Program-made: the position numbers and the translations under genes | Notes under the pieces: model-generated | Database searches by the model: none | Told to the model about the DNA's origin: nothing | The model's input: only the letters and a program-made list of their open reading frames with translations | In this document: piece by piece, positions 30,928 to 37,720 of the stretch | How the letters are laid out: each line of letters opens with the position of its first letter | Position numbering within the stretch: the first letter of the stretch is position 1 | Origin: CBDUSL01 sp965370265 | Lineage (GTDB): Bacteria > Patescibacteriota > Patescibacteriia > JAXHNJ01 | Assembly: GCA_965370265.1 (NCBI GenBank) | Contig: CBDUSL010000003.1 | Location: 1-37,720 of the forward strand | DNA: 37,720 nt | Direction: 5' to 3'

Positions 30928-31905
30928 TTAAGTAACAGACTTGAGTCCGTTTTGGAACTCTTCGTAAGTAGGAAGATTTGATCCTCCGGGTTTAGTCACT
31001 TTAAGTCCGGCAAAAACCCGAGCCCAAAGGAGACATTCTTCCAGGTCTAGGCCGTTAAGTACGGCGGCCACGAAAGCGCTGGTGAAGGCATCCCCGGTAC
31101 CGGTGGAACTAACCGGTTTGCCTAAGGTGATTGCTTCTCTTCTAGAGTTAATGTCTGCCCCAGAAAAAATCATACCATGGAGGTTTAAAGTAACAATAAC
31201 GAAAGGAATGCCAATTTCATGCAGGAAAAGAACATCTTCTCGGCGAATATCCCCTTCTTTCATTCCTTTTCCCATACAAAGAGCCAACTCCTCGTGATTA
31301 ATAATCAGTAGATCAATTCCTTTAATTGTTTTTAAAGGAATATTTTTGATCAACTCTGGCCTTGGGTTAAGGATGCGGAAAGACGATTTCGCTTCAAATA
31401 AAGCGTGGACCAAAGGCAGGTCTTTATCAGTGACACCACTGGCGATAACAATCTGTGGCTGACATAAACTAACCTGTTTTTTAAGGTCTTCTGTGGCTTC
31501 ATCTGTTTTTATCAGAGTTCCTTTGGTTGAAAGAGTTAGGTTACCGCCCTCATCTTTTCCCTCTGAATCGATAATTAAGGTAGAGACTGAAGTATCATCA
31601 TAAACAGGAAGGGGGTGAAAATCAATCCCAAGACCAGAAACATGAGACTGAAGATAGGCGTTGTGGGGCTCATTAGGATTTTCTGAAACACAGCCCAGAA
31701 GTTTAACTGTCTTCTCAAATACATTGGTCAGAGCAAGGGCGATATTTAATGAAGTTCCTGAAACCCTTCTTTTTAGGGAAACGGGAGTTTTTGAAAGCCC
31801 ACTGTTAATTGGGCCAATCTTAGTTTCTTCAATACAGACCGAGGGGGCGACTAATACATCCCATCCGTTATGTCCGTCTATACCAAAAAGCTGCCTAACG
31901 TTCAT
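30928..31905 (-). CDS. PfkB/ribokinase-family carbohydrate kinase
   Basis: A 325-residue sugar kinase of the ribokinase fold. The N-terminal GTSLNIALAL matches the substrate-binding N-A-L segment, LLIINHEELALCMG is the typical N..E motif, and SSTGTGDAFTSAF is the anion-hole motif with the catalytic Asp (usual form GAGDxF). It phosphorylates a sugar, sugar phosphate or nucleoside with ATP; the substrate cannot be told. ATG 31905 is chosen because GGAGGT lies 6 nt upstream; a TTG at 31908 is adjacent. Divergent from the PPi-type phosphofructokinase, it might act on a related hexose. A TTGACA at 31979-31974 with a weak -10 (TAAGGT) may be its promoter. Local GC is higher than in the membrane-protein genes. 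Confidence 0.85.
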   Translation of the reverse strand: MNVRQLFGIDGHNGWDVLVAPSVCIEETKIGPINSGLSKTPVSLKRRVSGTSLNIALALTNVFEKTVKLLGCVSENPNEPHNAYLQSHVSGLGIDFHPLPVYDDTSVSTLIIDSEGKDEGGNLTLSTKGTLIKTDEATEDLKKQVSLCQPQIVIASGVTDKDLPLVHALFEAKSSFRILNPRPELIKNIPLKTIKGIDLLIINHEELALCMGKGMKEGDIRREDVLFLHEIGIPFVIVTLNLHGMIFSGADINSRREAITLGKPVSSTGTGDAFTSAFVAAVLNGLDLEECLLWARVFAGLKVTKPGGSNLPTYEEFQNGLKSVT

Positions 31906-32004
31906 CAAAATACCTCCATTTTTTGCTACAAGTTAAAAGAACATAAAATCACCTTAATGAATAAATGCCATCTTGTCAACAAAATTATCACCAGTTATTA
32001 ATAG

Positions 32005-32033
32005 TTGTCTATTGTTTGGTTTAGTGATAGAAT
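32005..32033 (+). promoter_or_regulatory. Promoter for the phosphofructokinase gene
   Basis: TTGTCT (32005-32010) and TAGAAT (32028-32033) are 17 nt apart. The start near 32040 would leave a leader of about 28 nt with no clear Shine-Dalgarno. Confidence 0.55.
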
Positions 32034-32067
32034 AATTCTACCTAAATATTTAAATATTTTAATAATA

Positions 32068-33225
32068 ATGAGTGAATTGAAGGGAAAAAGAGTTTTAATA
32101 TTTACCGGCGGGGGACTGGCACCAGCTTTAAACCCCACTCTTTATGGTATTATTAGGGAAGCCCAAAGACAGAGAATGAAAATATTAGGCGGTCTTTTTG
32201 GCTGGGCTTGTTTGAAGGAGAATGGTAAAGCAATTAATTTAACTAACTTTAACCCCCTTCCTCTTAAAGATATCGGCGGGACTTTTTTACGCTCTAGCCG
32301 GACAAATCCAATGGGCGAAAAAAACGGCCTTAAGATAGTTAAAGAGAAATTAAAAGAGTACAAAGCGGATTATGTAATCGCCATCGGTGGTGATGACACT
32401 CTTGGAGCAGCCAATAAATTATTTAAAAAGGAAGGTATAAAAATTGTTGGCGTGCCAAAAACAATTGATAATGATTTACACGGCACTTACTGGTCTCCGG
32501 GCTTTCCTTCGGCGGCTTATTACACGGCTAAATTTTGTGAGGAAATAAAGATAGATGCAGCTTATACTCTTTCTCGGGTATTTATAATTGAAGTACTGGG
32601 GCGCAAATCAGGCTGGCTAGCAGCCGCTTCTTGCTATGGTTCTGCGGATGTTATTATTCCTCCGGAGAAGAAAGTAAAGGTTAATGACGTTTTAAACTTA
32701 ATTGAAAAAAGATATAGAGAGAACGGAAATTTTGCTACTGTCGTTCTTTCAGAAGAGGCAAATTTTGATAAAATTAATGGCCTAAATCAAAATCAGAATG
32801 ATACCTTTAAAGTAAAGAGAAAAAGCTATGTTGCTCTTGGGTTAAAGAATGAAGTGACAGAAAAACTAGGATTAAATTGTAAGGCATTATTCCCGGGTAA
32901 TTTTATGCAGACGGGATCGCCTATTAAGATAGATGCCACTACCGCCTGCAGTCTTGGCCATCATACTGTTAGTATGTTAAAGGAAGAAAAGTTTGGTCAA
33001 ATGGCCAGAATTGAAAGAAGAAAAAATCCGGATTCAATCCAGATTTCTGACATACCTTTAGAAAAAGCAGTTGATAAAGTTAAGCTATTGAATGATAATT
33101 ATTTTAATTTTGAAAAATATCGGGTAAAAAATAAATTTCTTGATTATATGGCCCCTATTCTTGGAAAGTTTAAAGAGAAACATCATCGCTATCATAAACT
33201 AATGCAGAAAATTGCAAAGTATTAA
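32068..33225 (+). CDS. 6-phosphofructokinase, probably pyrophosphate-dependent
   Basis: A 385-residue PFKA-family enzyme that phosphorylates fructose-6-P. The two diagnostic positions both read as PPi type: GGDDT (107-111; ATP enzymes have GGDGS) and PKTIDND (130-136; ATP enzymes have GTIDND), so Asp110 and Lys131 should block ATP and favour pyrophosphate. The catalytic TIDND Asp is present. The first glycine loop is GGGLAPALN, in place of the usual GGxxPGxN. A longer frame reaches back to 32005, but ATG 32068 starts the conserved protein and lies after the promoter. It is divergent from the PfkB gene. Use of PPi would make the step reversible and spare ATP. Confidence 0.9.
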   Translation: MSELKGKRVLIFTGGGLAPALNPTLYGIIREAQRQRMKILGGLFGWACLKENGKAINLTNFNPLPLKDIGGTFLRSSRTNPMGEKNGLKIVKEKLKEYKADYVIAIGGDDTLGAANKLFKKEGIKIVGVPKTIDNDLHGTYWSPGFPSAAYYTAKFCEEIKIDAAYTLSRVFIIEVLGRKSGWLAAASCYGSADVIIPPEKKVKVNDVLNLIEKRYRENGNFATVVLSEEANFDKINGLNQNQNDTFKVKRKSYVALGLKNEVTEKLGLNCKALFPGNFMQTGSPIKIDATTACSLGHHTVSMLKEEKFGQMARIERRKNPDSIQISDIPLEKAVDKVKLLNDNYFNFEKYRVKNKFLDYMAPILGKFKEKHHRYHKLMQKIAKY

Positions 33226-33233
33226 TTAAAAAA

Positions 33234-33280
33234 ATCCCTGGTTATTGAGTTGGGGTCCCGGTCACGTAGTGACCAGGGAT
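33234..33280 (-). terminator. Second of two tandem terminators facing the phosphofructokinase gene
   Basis: ATCCCTGGT (33234-33242) and ACCAGGGAT (33272-33280) form a 9-bp stem, with an inner GGTCAC/GTGACC option (33260-33265 with 33269-33274). On the minus strand a run of seven T residues follows. On the plus strand an A-run follows, so it acts for the minus-strand gene. Confidence 0.6.
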
Positions 33281-33288
33281 AAAAAAAT

Positions 33289-33314
33289 AAGGCGCTTCGT
33301 AGTCAAAGCGCCTT
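33289..33314 (-). terminator. First terminator after the kinase-like gene
   Basis: AAGGCGCTT (33289-33297) and AAGCGCCTT (33306-33314) form a perfect 9-bp stem with an 8-nt loop. On the minus strand TTATTTTTTTAT follows. It lies 8 nt after the stop of the 33322-34323 gene. Confidence 0.8.
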
Positions 33315-33321
33315 TAAGGTA

Positions 33322-34323
33322 CTAGGAGACGGCTTTTAAAAGCCGGGATTTAAGTTCGGCTATCACCTTTTTGGGAAGAGGTTTGTCCTGAAAGTGTGAA
33401 TCAGCGAAGAAATCCCTGAGCTCGTCTTTGGTTATCAGACCTTTATAGCCGTAAAAACAGGCAATTTCTCTAAGGTCATAAACGTCGGTAAATTCGAGTT
33501 TTTTGATAATGGGAATATCTTCATTGGTAGCGGTAATGAAAGTTCTAACCAGTCGGTTTTTGAACTTTTCGAGAGTGCTTTCCAGCTTGATTCTTTTCAG
33601 GTAGCGGATGATTTCGTTTTCGTAGACCTTGTAGTACTGCGGTTTAAGCCGGCAAAGCTGAACAAGGAAGACGATCATGACACCGAGTTTGGAGTAATGG
33701 CGAAAAATGCCGATTTTGCGGGTAATAGGGTCTTCTGGTTCAGGAATTTCGAGCAGGTAGTGCGAGCCCACCTTGATTTTCGGGGGGACAAGATCCACAT
33801 AAATAGCCTTCTGGCCATCCGAGCTTACGAAATTCCTGGGAATCAGATCAATGCCGACCGACATTCGGTCGCCTTTGTCAGCCTTCATAAGGTTGCCTAG
33901 ACAGTGAAACGAGAGTCTCATATTCTCGACAATTTCCTTCTCGGACTTAGCGCCTCGCACACTTCTTTCCAGACTCTCGCCCATAAAAGGACTAATGTGG
34001 ATGACAAGAAGTCGGCCGTCAAAAGGCAGAAGAACAAATCCCTTGTCGGGAGGAAGACAGACATTTAGCTTGCGAAGTTTTTCACAGTAAGCAAGAACAT
34101 GTCCGACAAAGGTAGTTGCTTCTCCAGTCGGGAGCTTTCTTTTCTCGAAGTAAATTTTAAGTACCTGAGAAGAACCATCAGGGTGTTTTGCTTGAAAAAC
34201 ATAGCTGTTGTGTGAATCAAGAAAAGTTCTCTGAGTAATGTAGCGGATGCCAAGAATTTCTACTTCCATACCTTCTTCAATTTTTCCAAAGAAACTGTTT
34301 TTTTTCTTTTTATTCTTAGTCAT
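33322..34323 (-). CDS. Protein-kinase-like protein of unknown function
   Basis: A 333-residue soluble protein that I do not recognise by name. Its layout resembles a kinase fold: VLKIYF (54-59) with Lys56 in the ATP-lysine position, VIHISPFMGESL as hinge, GIDLIPRNF (157-165) with Asp159 and Asn164 as a catalytic-loop-like D-x4-N, and VDLVPP (176-181) where DFG would be. The C-terminal part (about 190-333) is helical and unlike known kinases. A Shine-Dalgarno-like GGGGGA precedes ATG 34323. It has two tandem terminators and a GC content of about 43% in sampled lines, above the AT-rich membrane genes. It could be a lipopolysaccharide-kinase-like or pseudokinase protein. Confidence 0.5.
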   Translation of the reverse strand: MTKNKKKKNSFFGKIEEGMEVEILGIRYITQRTFLDSHNSYVFQAKHPDGSSQVLKIYFEKRKLPTGEATTFVGHVLAYCEKLRKLNVCLPPDKGFVLLPFDGRLLVIHISPFMGESLERSVRGAKSEKEIVENMRLSFHCLGNLMKADKGDRMSVGIDLIPRNFVSSDGQKAIYVDLVPPKIKVGSHYLLEIPEPEDPITRKIGIFRHYSKLGVMIVFLVQLCRLKPQYYKVYENEIIRYLKRIKLESTLEKFKNRLVRTFITATNEDIPIIKKLEFTDVYDLREIACFYGYKGLITKDELRDFFADSHFQDKPLPKKVIAELKSRLLKAVS

Positions 34324-34386
34324 TGTTTGATCCCCCGTGATTGTAGTTTGATAATTGTGCCAATGAAATAATGAAAGGAACTTATA

Positions 34387-34418
34387 TATTTTTCAATAAT
34401 TTCCATAATTGAAAAATA
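34387..34418. repeat. 11-bp AT-rich inverted repeat between two minus-strand genes
   Basis: TATTTTTCAAT (34387-34397) and ATTGAAAAATA (34408-34418) are a perfect inverted repeat around a 10-nt centre. It follows the nucleotidyltransferase gene and precedes the kinase-like gene. It has no T-run in the right place for a classical terminator, so it may be an operator or a weak terminator. Confidence 0.4.
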
Positions 34419-34431
34419 CATTTTTCCCTTA

Positions 34432-35268
34432 TTATTTATTCCATTCTTTAAGAACTTCCTTATAAATCTCCGGCGTAGAAACATCAAACCATTGGCCCTC
34501 AAAGAGATAGCCATAAAGCCTACCTTCTTCAACTAATTTCGGAAAAACATCTTTTTCCAGCATGGAATATCCTTTTTTAGGAATGTAGTTTAAAATTTGC
34601 GGATCACAAATAAAAAGTCCGGCATTAATAAGATGTGAGATTCTTTTTCCTTTTTCCGGTTTTTCTGTAAACTTTACAATCTTGTTACCATGTAGTCTGA
34701 CTACACCGAATTCATAAGGCTTGTCGCAGGAAGTTAAGGCCATGGTGGTCAAGCCGTTATGAGTTTGATGAAAATCAATTAAATCAAACAGGTCTATTTC
34801 AATCAATGTGTCTCCATACAAAAGAATAAAAGTTTTATTATTGATAAAATCTTTGGCTCGAAGCAGGGCGGTTCCTGTACCATTTTCTTTTCTTTCTTCT
34901 GTGTATGATATGTTTACCCCGAAACGAGAGCCATTTCCAAAATGGGATTTAATTTTTTCGCCCAAATATCCAATCACAATATGAATTTCCCTAATATTAT
35001 TTTCTTTTAAAAGTTCAATAGTGTATTCGAGAATTGGTTTATTTTTAACAGGAATCAGGGTTTTTGGCATTTCATAAGTAAACGGACGCATCTTTATGCC
35101 TCGTCCTCCCGCTAAAATAACCGCCTTTTTAATTTTAGGGGAGAGGGTCTGGGAGAGAAGATATTCAATAGCGTGGGAACGATTACGGATTCTTGCGCCA
35201 TCAACCACCTTATCGATTTCCAGCAATAATTCTTTTTTTAGAGTAATGGTAAGTCTTTTTCTATCCAT
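34432..35268 (-). CDS. Sugar-phosphate nucleotidyltransferase with N-terminal ribbon-helix-helix domain
   Basis: A 278-residue fusion. Residues about 3-42 (RKRLTITLKKELLLEIDKVV...RNRSHAIEYLL) have the strand-helix-helix pattern of CopG/Arc-type RHH DNA-binding domains. From 48 on it is an NTP_transferase: VILAGGRGIKMRPFTYEMPK (50-69) is the nucleotide-binding signature, LLYGDTLIE the metal-binding Asp, then FTEKPEKG and WFDVSTPEIY. The enzyme half makes an NDP-sugar from a sugar-1-phosphate, probably glucose-1-P or mannose-1-P. The joined DNA-binding domain suggests autoregulation, and an inverted repeat covers its promoter. It is divergent from the O-antigen ligase-like gene. There is no break or frameshift between the halves. 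Confidence 0.85.
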   Translation of the reverse strand: MDRKRLTITLKKELLLEIDKVVDGARIRNRSHAIEYLLSQTLSPKIKKAVILAGGRGIKMRPFTYEMPKTLIPVKNKPILEYTIELLKENNIREIHIVIGYLGEKIKSHFGNGSRFGVNISYTEERKENGTGTALLRAKDFINNKTFILLYGDTLIEIDLFDLIDFHQTHNGLTTMALTSCDKPYEFGVVRLHGNKIVKFTEKPEKGKRISHLINAGLFICDPQILNYIPKKGYSMLEKDVFPKLVEEGRLYGYLFEGQWFDVSTPEIYKEVLKEWNK

Positions 35269-35304
35269 ATATTAAAATAAATAAAATAAGTAAATAGTCA
35301 ATTA

Positions 35305-35333
35305 ATCATACATTGTCATATATTGTATGATAA
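35305..35333 (-). promoter_or_regulatory. Promoter of the RHH-nucleotidyltransferase gene covered by an inverted repeat
   Basis: On the minus strand TTATCA (35333-35328) and TATGAT (35310-35305) are 17 nt apart. The inverted repeat ATCATACA (35305-35312)/TGTATGAT (35324-35331) lies exactly over both boxes. It is a candidate operator for the RHH domain encoded 37 bp downstream. Confidence 0.55.
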
Positions 35334-35583
35334 TATTAATATTTAGTCAATAGTTATATGTGGATAAAAAAATGGCTAATATCAGGTAAAAAAGTATAAC
35401 AAATAAGTCAAAAAGAGTATTTTATGTTATTATATTATTGTTATACAAGTAAAAAGACAAAAAATATTTCTTACAAGCAGGAAAAGGGTTACGCAATTCC
35501 TTCTGAACTGCCGACTTTAAGTGGTTCAGTAATGATTATTTGAAGAAAGAGTTTAGGAAAAAATAAATTGATTTATTAAAAAC
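35334..35583. other. AT-rich intergenic region with one leader hairpin
   Basis: With the promoter above, this makes a 315-bp stretch without a credible gene. It contains very AT-rich DNA with several TATTAT/TTATAC-like boxes that could drive the plus-strand gene. A GC-richer piece at 35480-35530 has CTGAAC (35503-35508) pairing with GTTCAG (35524-35529) and an inner ACTT/AAGT helix. No known riboswitch was recognised. Confidence 0.4.
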
Positions 35584-37056
35584 GTGCGGAATAACCAAAT
35601 ATTTTTTATCTATAAAAATTACCTGAATATAATTTTTGGGATTTTTTTGATTTCAATCCCTTTTACTATTGGGTCAGCATTAAATTGGCGCCTATCTTAT
35701 TTTTATGAATACGAATGGGCATTTTTATATTTTGGTGATATTATTCTTGTGCTATTTTTAGGTTTAGGAATTTTTATGTCTATTAAATTTAGGAAAATTC
35801 ATGAGAGTGATGTGATAGAGGTTATTAAAAAGCCTGTTGTTTATAGTTTATTTATTTTTTTATTTTTTGCTTTCTTTTCCTTAACTTTTTCTTTCTTATT
35901 TAGTGTGAGCGTTTACAATTTCATTAGACTCGCAATAACAGTTTTTTTTATACTATTATTGGCTGTATTAATTAAGAGAAAATGGATTAATTTAAAATTA
36001 ATACTAGCGGTCATTGGTTTTTCTGCCGTATTTCAGGCCGTGATCGGTTTTGTGCAATTTATTAAACAATCGGGGCTAGGTTTAAATTTGCTAGGGGAAC
36101 AACTTTTAGCAGCTGGTTACATGGGTAATGTGGCGGATCATTTGGGTCTGGCGGTAGTAGGAATACAAAAACAAATTTACATTCGGGCGTATGGGACTTT
36201 TCCTCATCCGAATGTCTTAGCTGGTTTTTTGGTCATAGGTTTATTTTGCCTTTATTATTTTTATTTTGAAAGTGAAAAAAACCGTATTAATTATATTCAT
36301 AACTCCAAAAATAATTTTTTCGTTTATATAAAAACTATTTCTTTTTGGAAAAGAATAGTGATAATAATTGGTATTTTTTTAATTCTTGTTGGTTTAATTT
36401 TTACGTTTTCTCGTACGGCTCTTTTTATCGCTTTAATTTTGACGATTTTACTATCCCTTATCTTGTTATTAAGATTTAGAAACGAGCGGTCATTAATTTT
36501 GCGGTGGTTAAGTGTAGTGACTATTATTTTTACTATAGTATTTTCTTTTTTCCACTGGACTATTTTTTCCCGCCCGGCGTTGAACAAAGATGAAGCAGCT
36601 GTATACGAACGCGTTATTTATAATAAGATAGCTTTAGATATTATAAAACAACCGAAGAATTTTTTTGTCGGTGTGGGTTTAGGCGATCAAGTAGTATACA
36701 GTTTAGATCAGCGCTTGTATCAAGTTCATGGCTTAAATCAATATTTACAATGGCAACCAATCCATAATATTTATCTTCTCACTTTTTCGGAAATAGGTGT
36801 TTTTGGTTTTTTAGCCTTGATTATTTTTCTTGTTTTTTTAATATATTTTTGTTTAAAAAAACTAAGGGGGATAAAAAATTTATGTGCCACTGAAAGTGGA
36901 CTATTTATTCTTATGATGTTAATTAGTCTGATTTTATTTGGTTTTTTTGATCATTTTATGTGGACGCACCAACCGGGTAAACTTATGTTTTGGTTGGTGG
37001 TTGGCTTACTTTTAGGTTTTATTTTAAGCCAAAAAGAAACTCTTTCTAAAACATAA
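35584..37056 (+). CDS. O-antigen ligase/polymerase-like membrane protein (Wzy_C/WaaL type)
   Basis: A 490-residue membrane protein with about twelve hydrophobic helices. YGTFPHPNVLAGFL (about 203-216), FTFSRTALFIA and the large loop with LQWQPIHNIYLLTFSEIGVFGF match the O-antigen ligase family, whose Arg and His residues bind the lipid-linked glycan. Members join or polymerise surface polysaccharide outside the membrane. The start is GTG at 35584; no good Shine-Dalgarno is present and a later start cannot be excluded. The protein ends 36 bp before the rRNA gene on the other strand. It would be a late step of the surface-glycan pathway suggested by the GT-C genes. Confidence 0.8.
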   Translation: MRNNQIFFIYKNYLNIIFGIFLISIPFTIGSALNWRLSYFYEYEWAFLYFGDIILVLFLGLGIFMSIKFRKIHESDVIEVIKKPVVYSLFIFLFFAFFSLTFSFLFSVSVYNFIRLAITVFFILLLAVLIKRKWINLKLILAVIGFSAVFQAVIGFVQFIKQSGLGLNLLGEQLLAAGYMGNVADHLGLAVVGIQKQIYIRAYGTFPHPNVLAGFLVIGLFCLYYFYFESEKNRINYIHNSKNNFFVYIKTISFWKRIVIIIGIFLILVGLIFTFSRTALFIALILTILLSLILLLRFRNERSLILRWLSVVTIIFTIVFSFFHWTIFSRPALNKDEAAVYERVIYNKIALDIIKQPKNFFVGVGLGDQVVYSLDQRLYQVHGLNQYLQWQPIHNIYLLTFSEIGVFGFLALIIFLVFLIYFCLKKLRGIKNLCATESGLFILMMLISLILFGFFDHFMWTHQPGKLMFWLVVGLLLGFILSQKETLSKT

Positions 37057-37071
37057 AGTAAAATTTTTAGC

Positions 37072-37090
37072 AAAAAAAAAGAGAGACAAA
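37072..37090 (-). terminator. rRNA operon terminator and processing stem end
   Basis: Downstream of 5S on the minus strand GTCTCTC is followed by nine T residues (A-run 37072-37080). GTCTCTCT can pair with AGAGAGA just upstream of 5S (about 37213-37222), so the stem encloses 5S. Confidence 0.65.
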
Positions 37091-37091
37091 G

Positions 37092-37208
37092 TCCTGGCGA
37101 TGACCTACTTTCCCACGAGGAAAGCCTCAAGTATCATCGGCGCGGAAGGGCTTAACGACCGTGTTCGGAATGGAAACGGGTGTGGCTCCTTCGCTAGAAT
37201 CACCAGGA
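37092..37208 (-). rRNA. rrf: 5S ribosomal RNA
   Basis: The minus strand begins TCCTGGTGATTCTAGCG and ends CATCGCCAGGA, forming the closing helix, and contains the typical CCGTTTCCATTCCGAACACGG region. The length of about 117 nt is normal. It follows the 23S gene with about 170 bp between. Confidence 0.92.
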
Positions 37209-37382
37209 TTCTATCTCTCTTTTTATTATTCAACCGCGATAGTGGCGGGTGAGATATAAAGAATTATTCCGAAGAAAATGGTAATAAAGAGAAAAAGAAA
37301 TAAAAATTTAATAGTTGATTTGTATTTTTTCATTTATGTTTTTTGCTACTTATAACTTTATAATTATGATCGAATTCTTCCC

Positions 37383-37720
<338 letters not shown>

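Noticed and set aside
33234..33280. Terminator for the phosphofructokinase on the plus strand
   Set aside because: The hairpin is followed by an A-run on the plus strand; the T-run lies on the minus strand, so it was assigned to the minus-strand gene.
35334..35583. Known riboswitch upstream of the O-antigen ligase gene
   Set aside because: The hairpin does not match any riboswitch consensus I know; left as an unexplained leader structure.

Overview
This 37.7 kb window looks like a chromosomal piece of an AT-rich bacterium, most likely a member of the Patescibacteria (Candidate Phyla Radiation). That placement is an inference. It rests on a cluster of short two-helix pilins of the T4SS_pilin type, many large multi-membrane GT-C-like proteins, a DUF2079 protein, compact head-to-tail operons with ATGA overlaps, and several genes whose ATG sits 6-7 nt after a TATAAT box (leaderless transcription). 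TGA serves as a normal stop (for example in the ATGA overlaps of the glucan operon), so the code is standard code 11 and not the UGA-glycine code.

Layout. At the left edge a ROK sugar kinase (minus, cut by the window) is divergent from tyrS (plus). From 12487 down to 1713 runs one minus-strand operon of nine tightly packed genes: yebC, ruvC, GH15 glucoamylase, a glycogen synthase, two GH57 amylase-like enzymes (one with a C-terminal UVR motif), a double kinase-like protein, a second glycogen synthase and a GalT-like nucleotidylyltransferase. It ends in a strong terminator at 1517-1551, next to a group of palindromes. Divergent from yebC is a phosphoglucose/phosphomannose isomerase gene (12625-13695). 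From 13767 to 19901 a plus-strand run encodes GT-C-like membrane proteins, including a duplicated gene pair in which one copy has collapsed to a 71-codon remnant. A convergent DUF2079 gene follows (19896-21902).

The middle (22012-26923, minus) holds galU, a solute-binding-like protein, a Cys-rich pilin-like protein with a peptidoglycan-binding-like domain, and three small pilins; the last two have their own perfect consensus promoter. Next come a FecR/FN3-like surface protein, a DUF3795 protein, a lone receiver domain, and a tRNA-Ser(CGA)-Cdd1-ICMT unit. To the right are a PfkB kinase divergent from a PPi-type phosphofructokinase, a kinase-like protein of unknown role, a nucleotidyltransferase with an N-terminal ribbon-helix-helix domain, an O-antigen ligase-like protein, and on the minus strand the 5S and the 3' end of the 23S rRNA.

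How the genes may fit together (inference): the glucan operon could make and break an intracellular alpha-glucan. GH15 would release glucose, the ROK kinase phosphorylate it, the isomerase make fructose-6-P, and the PPi-type PFK feed it into glycolysis at low ATP cost. GalU and the RHH-nucleotidyltransferase would supply NDP-sugars for surface glycans built by the GT-C proteins and the O-antigen ligase. No mobile element or CRISPR array was seen.
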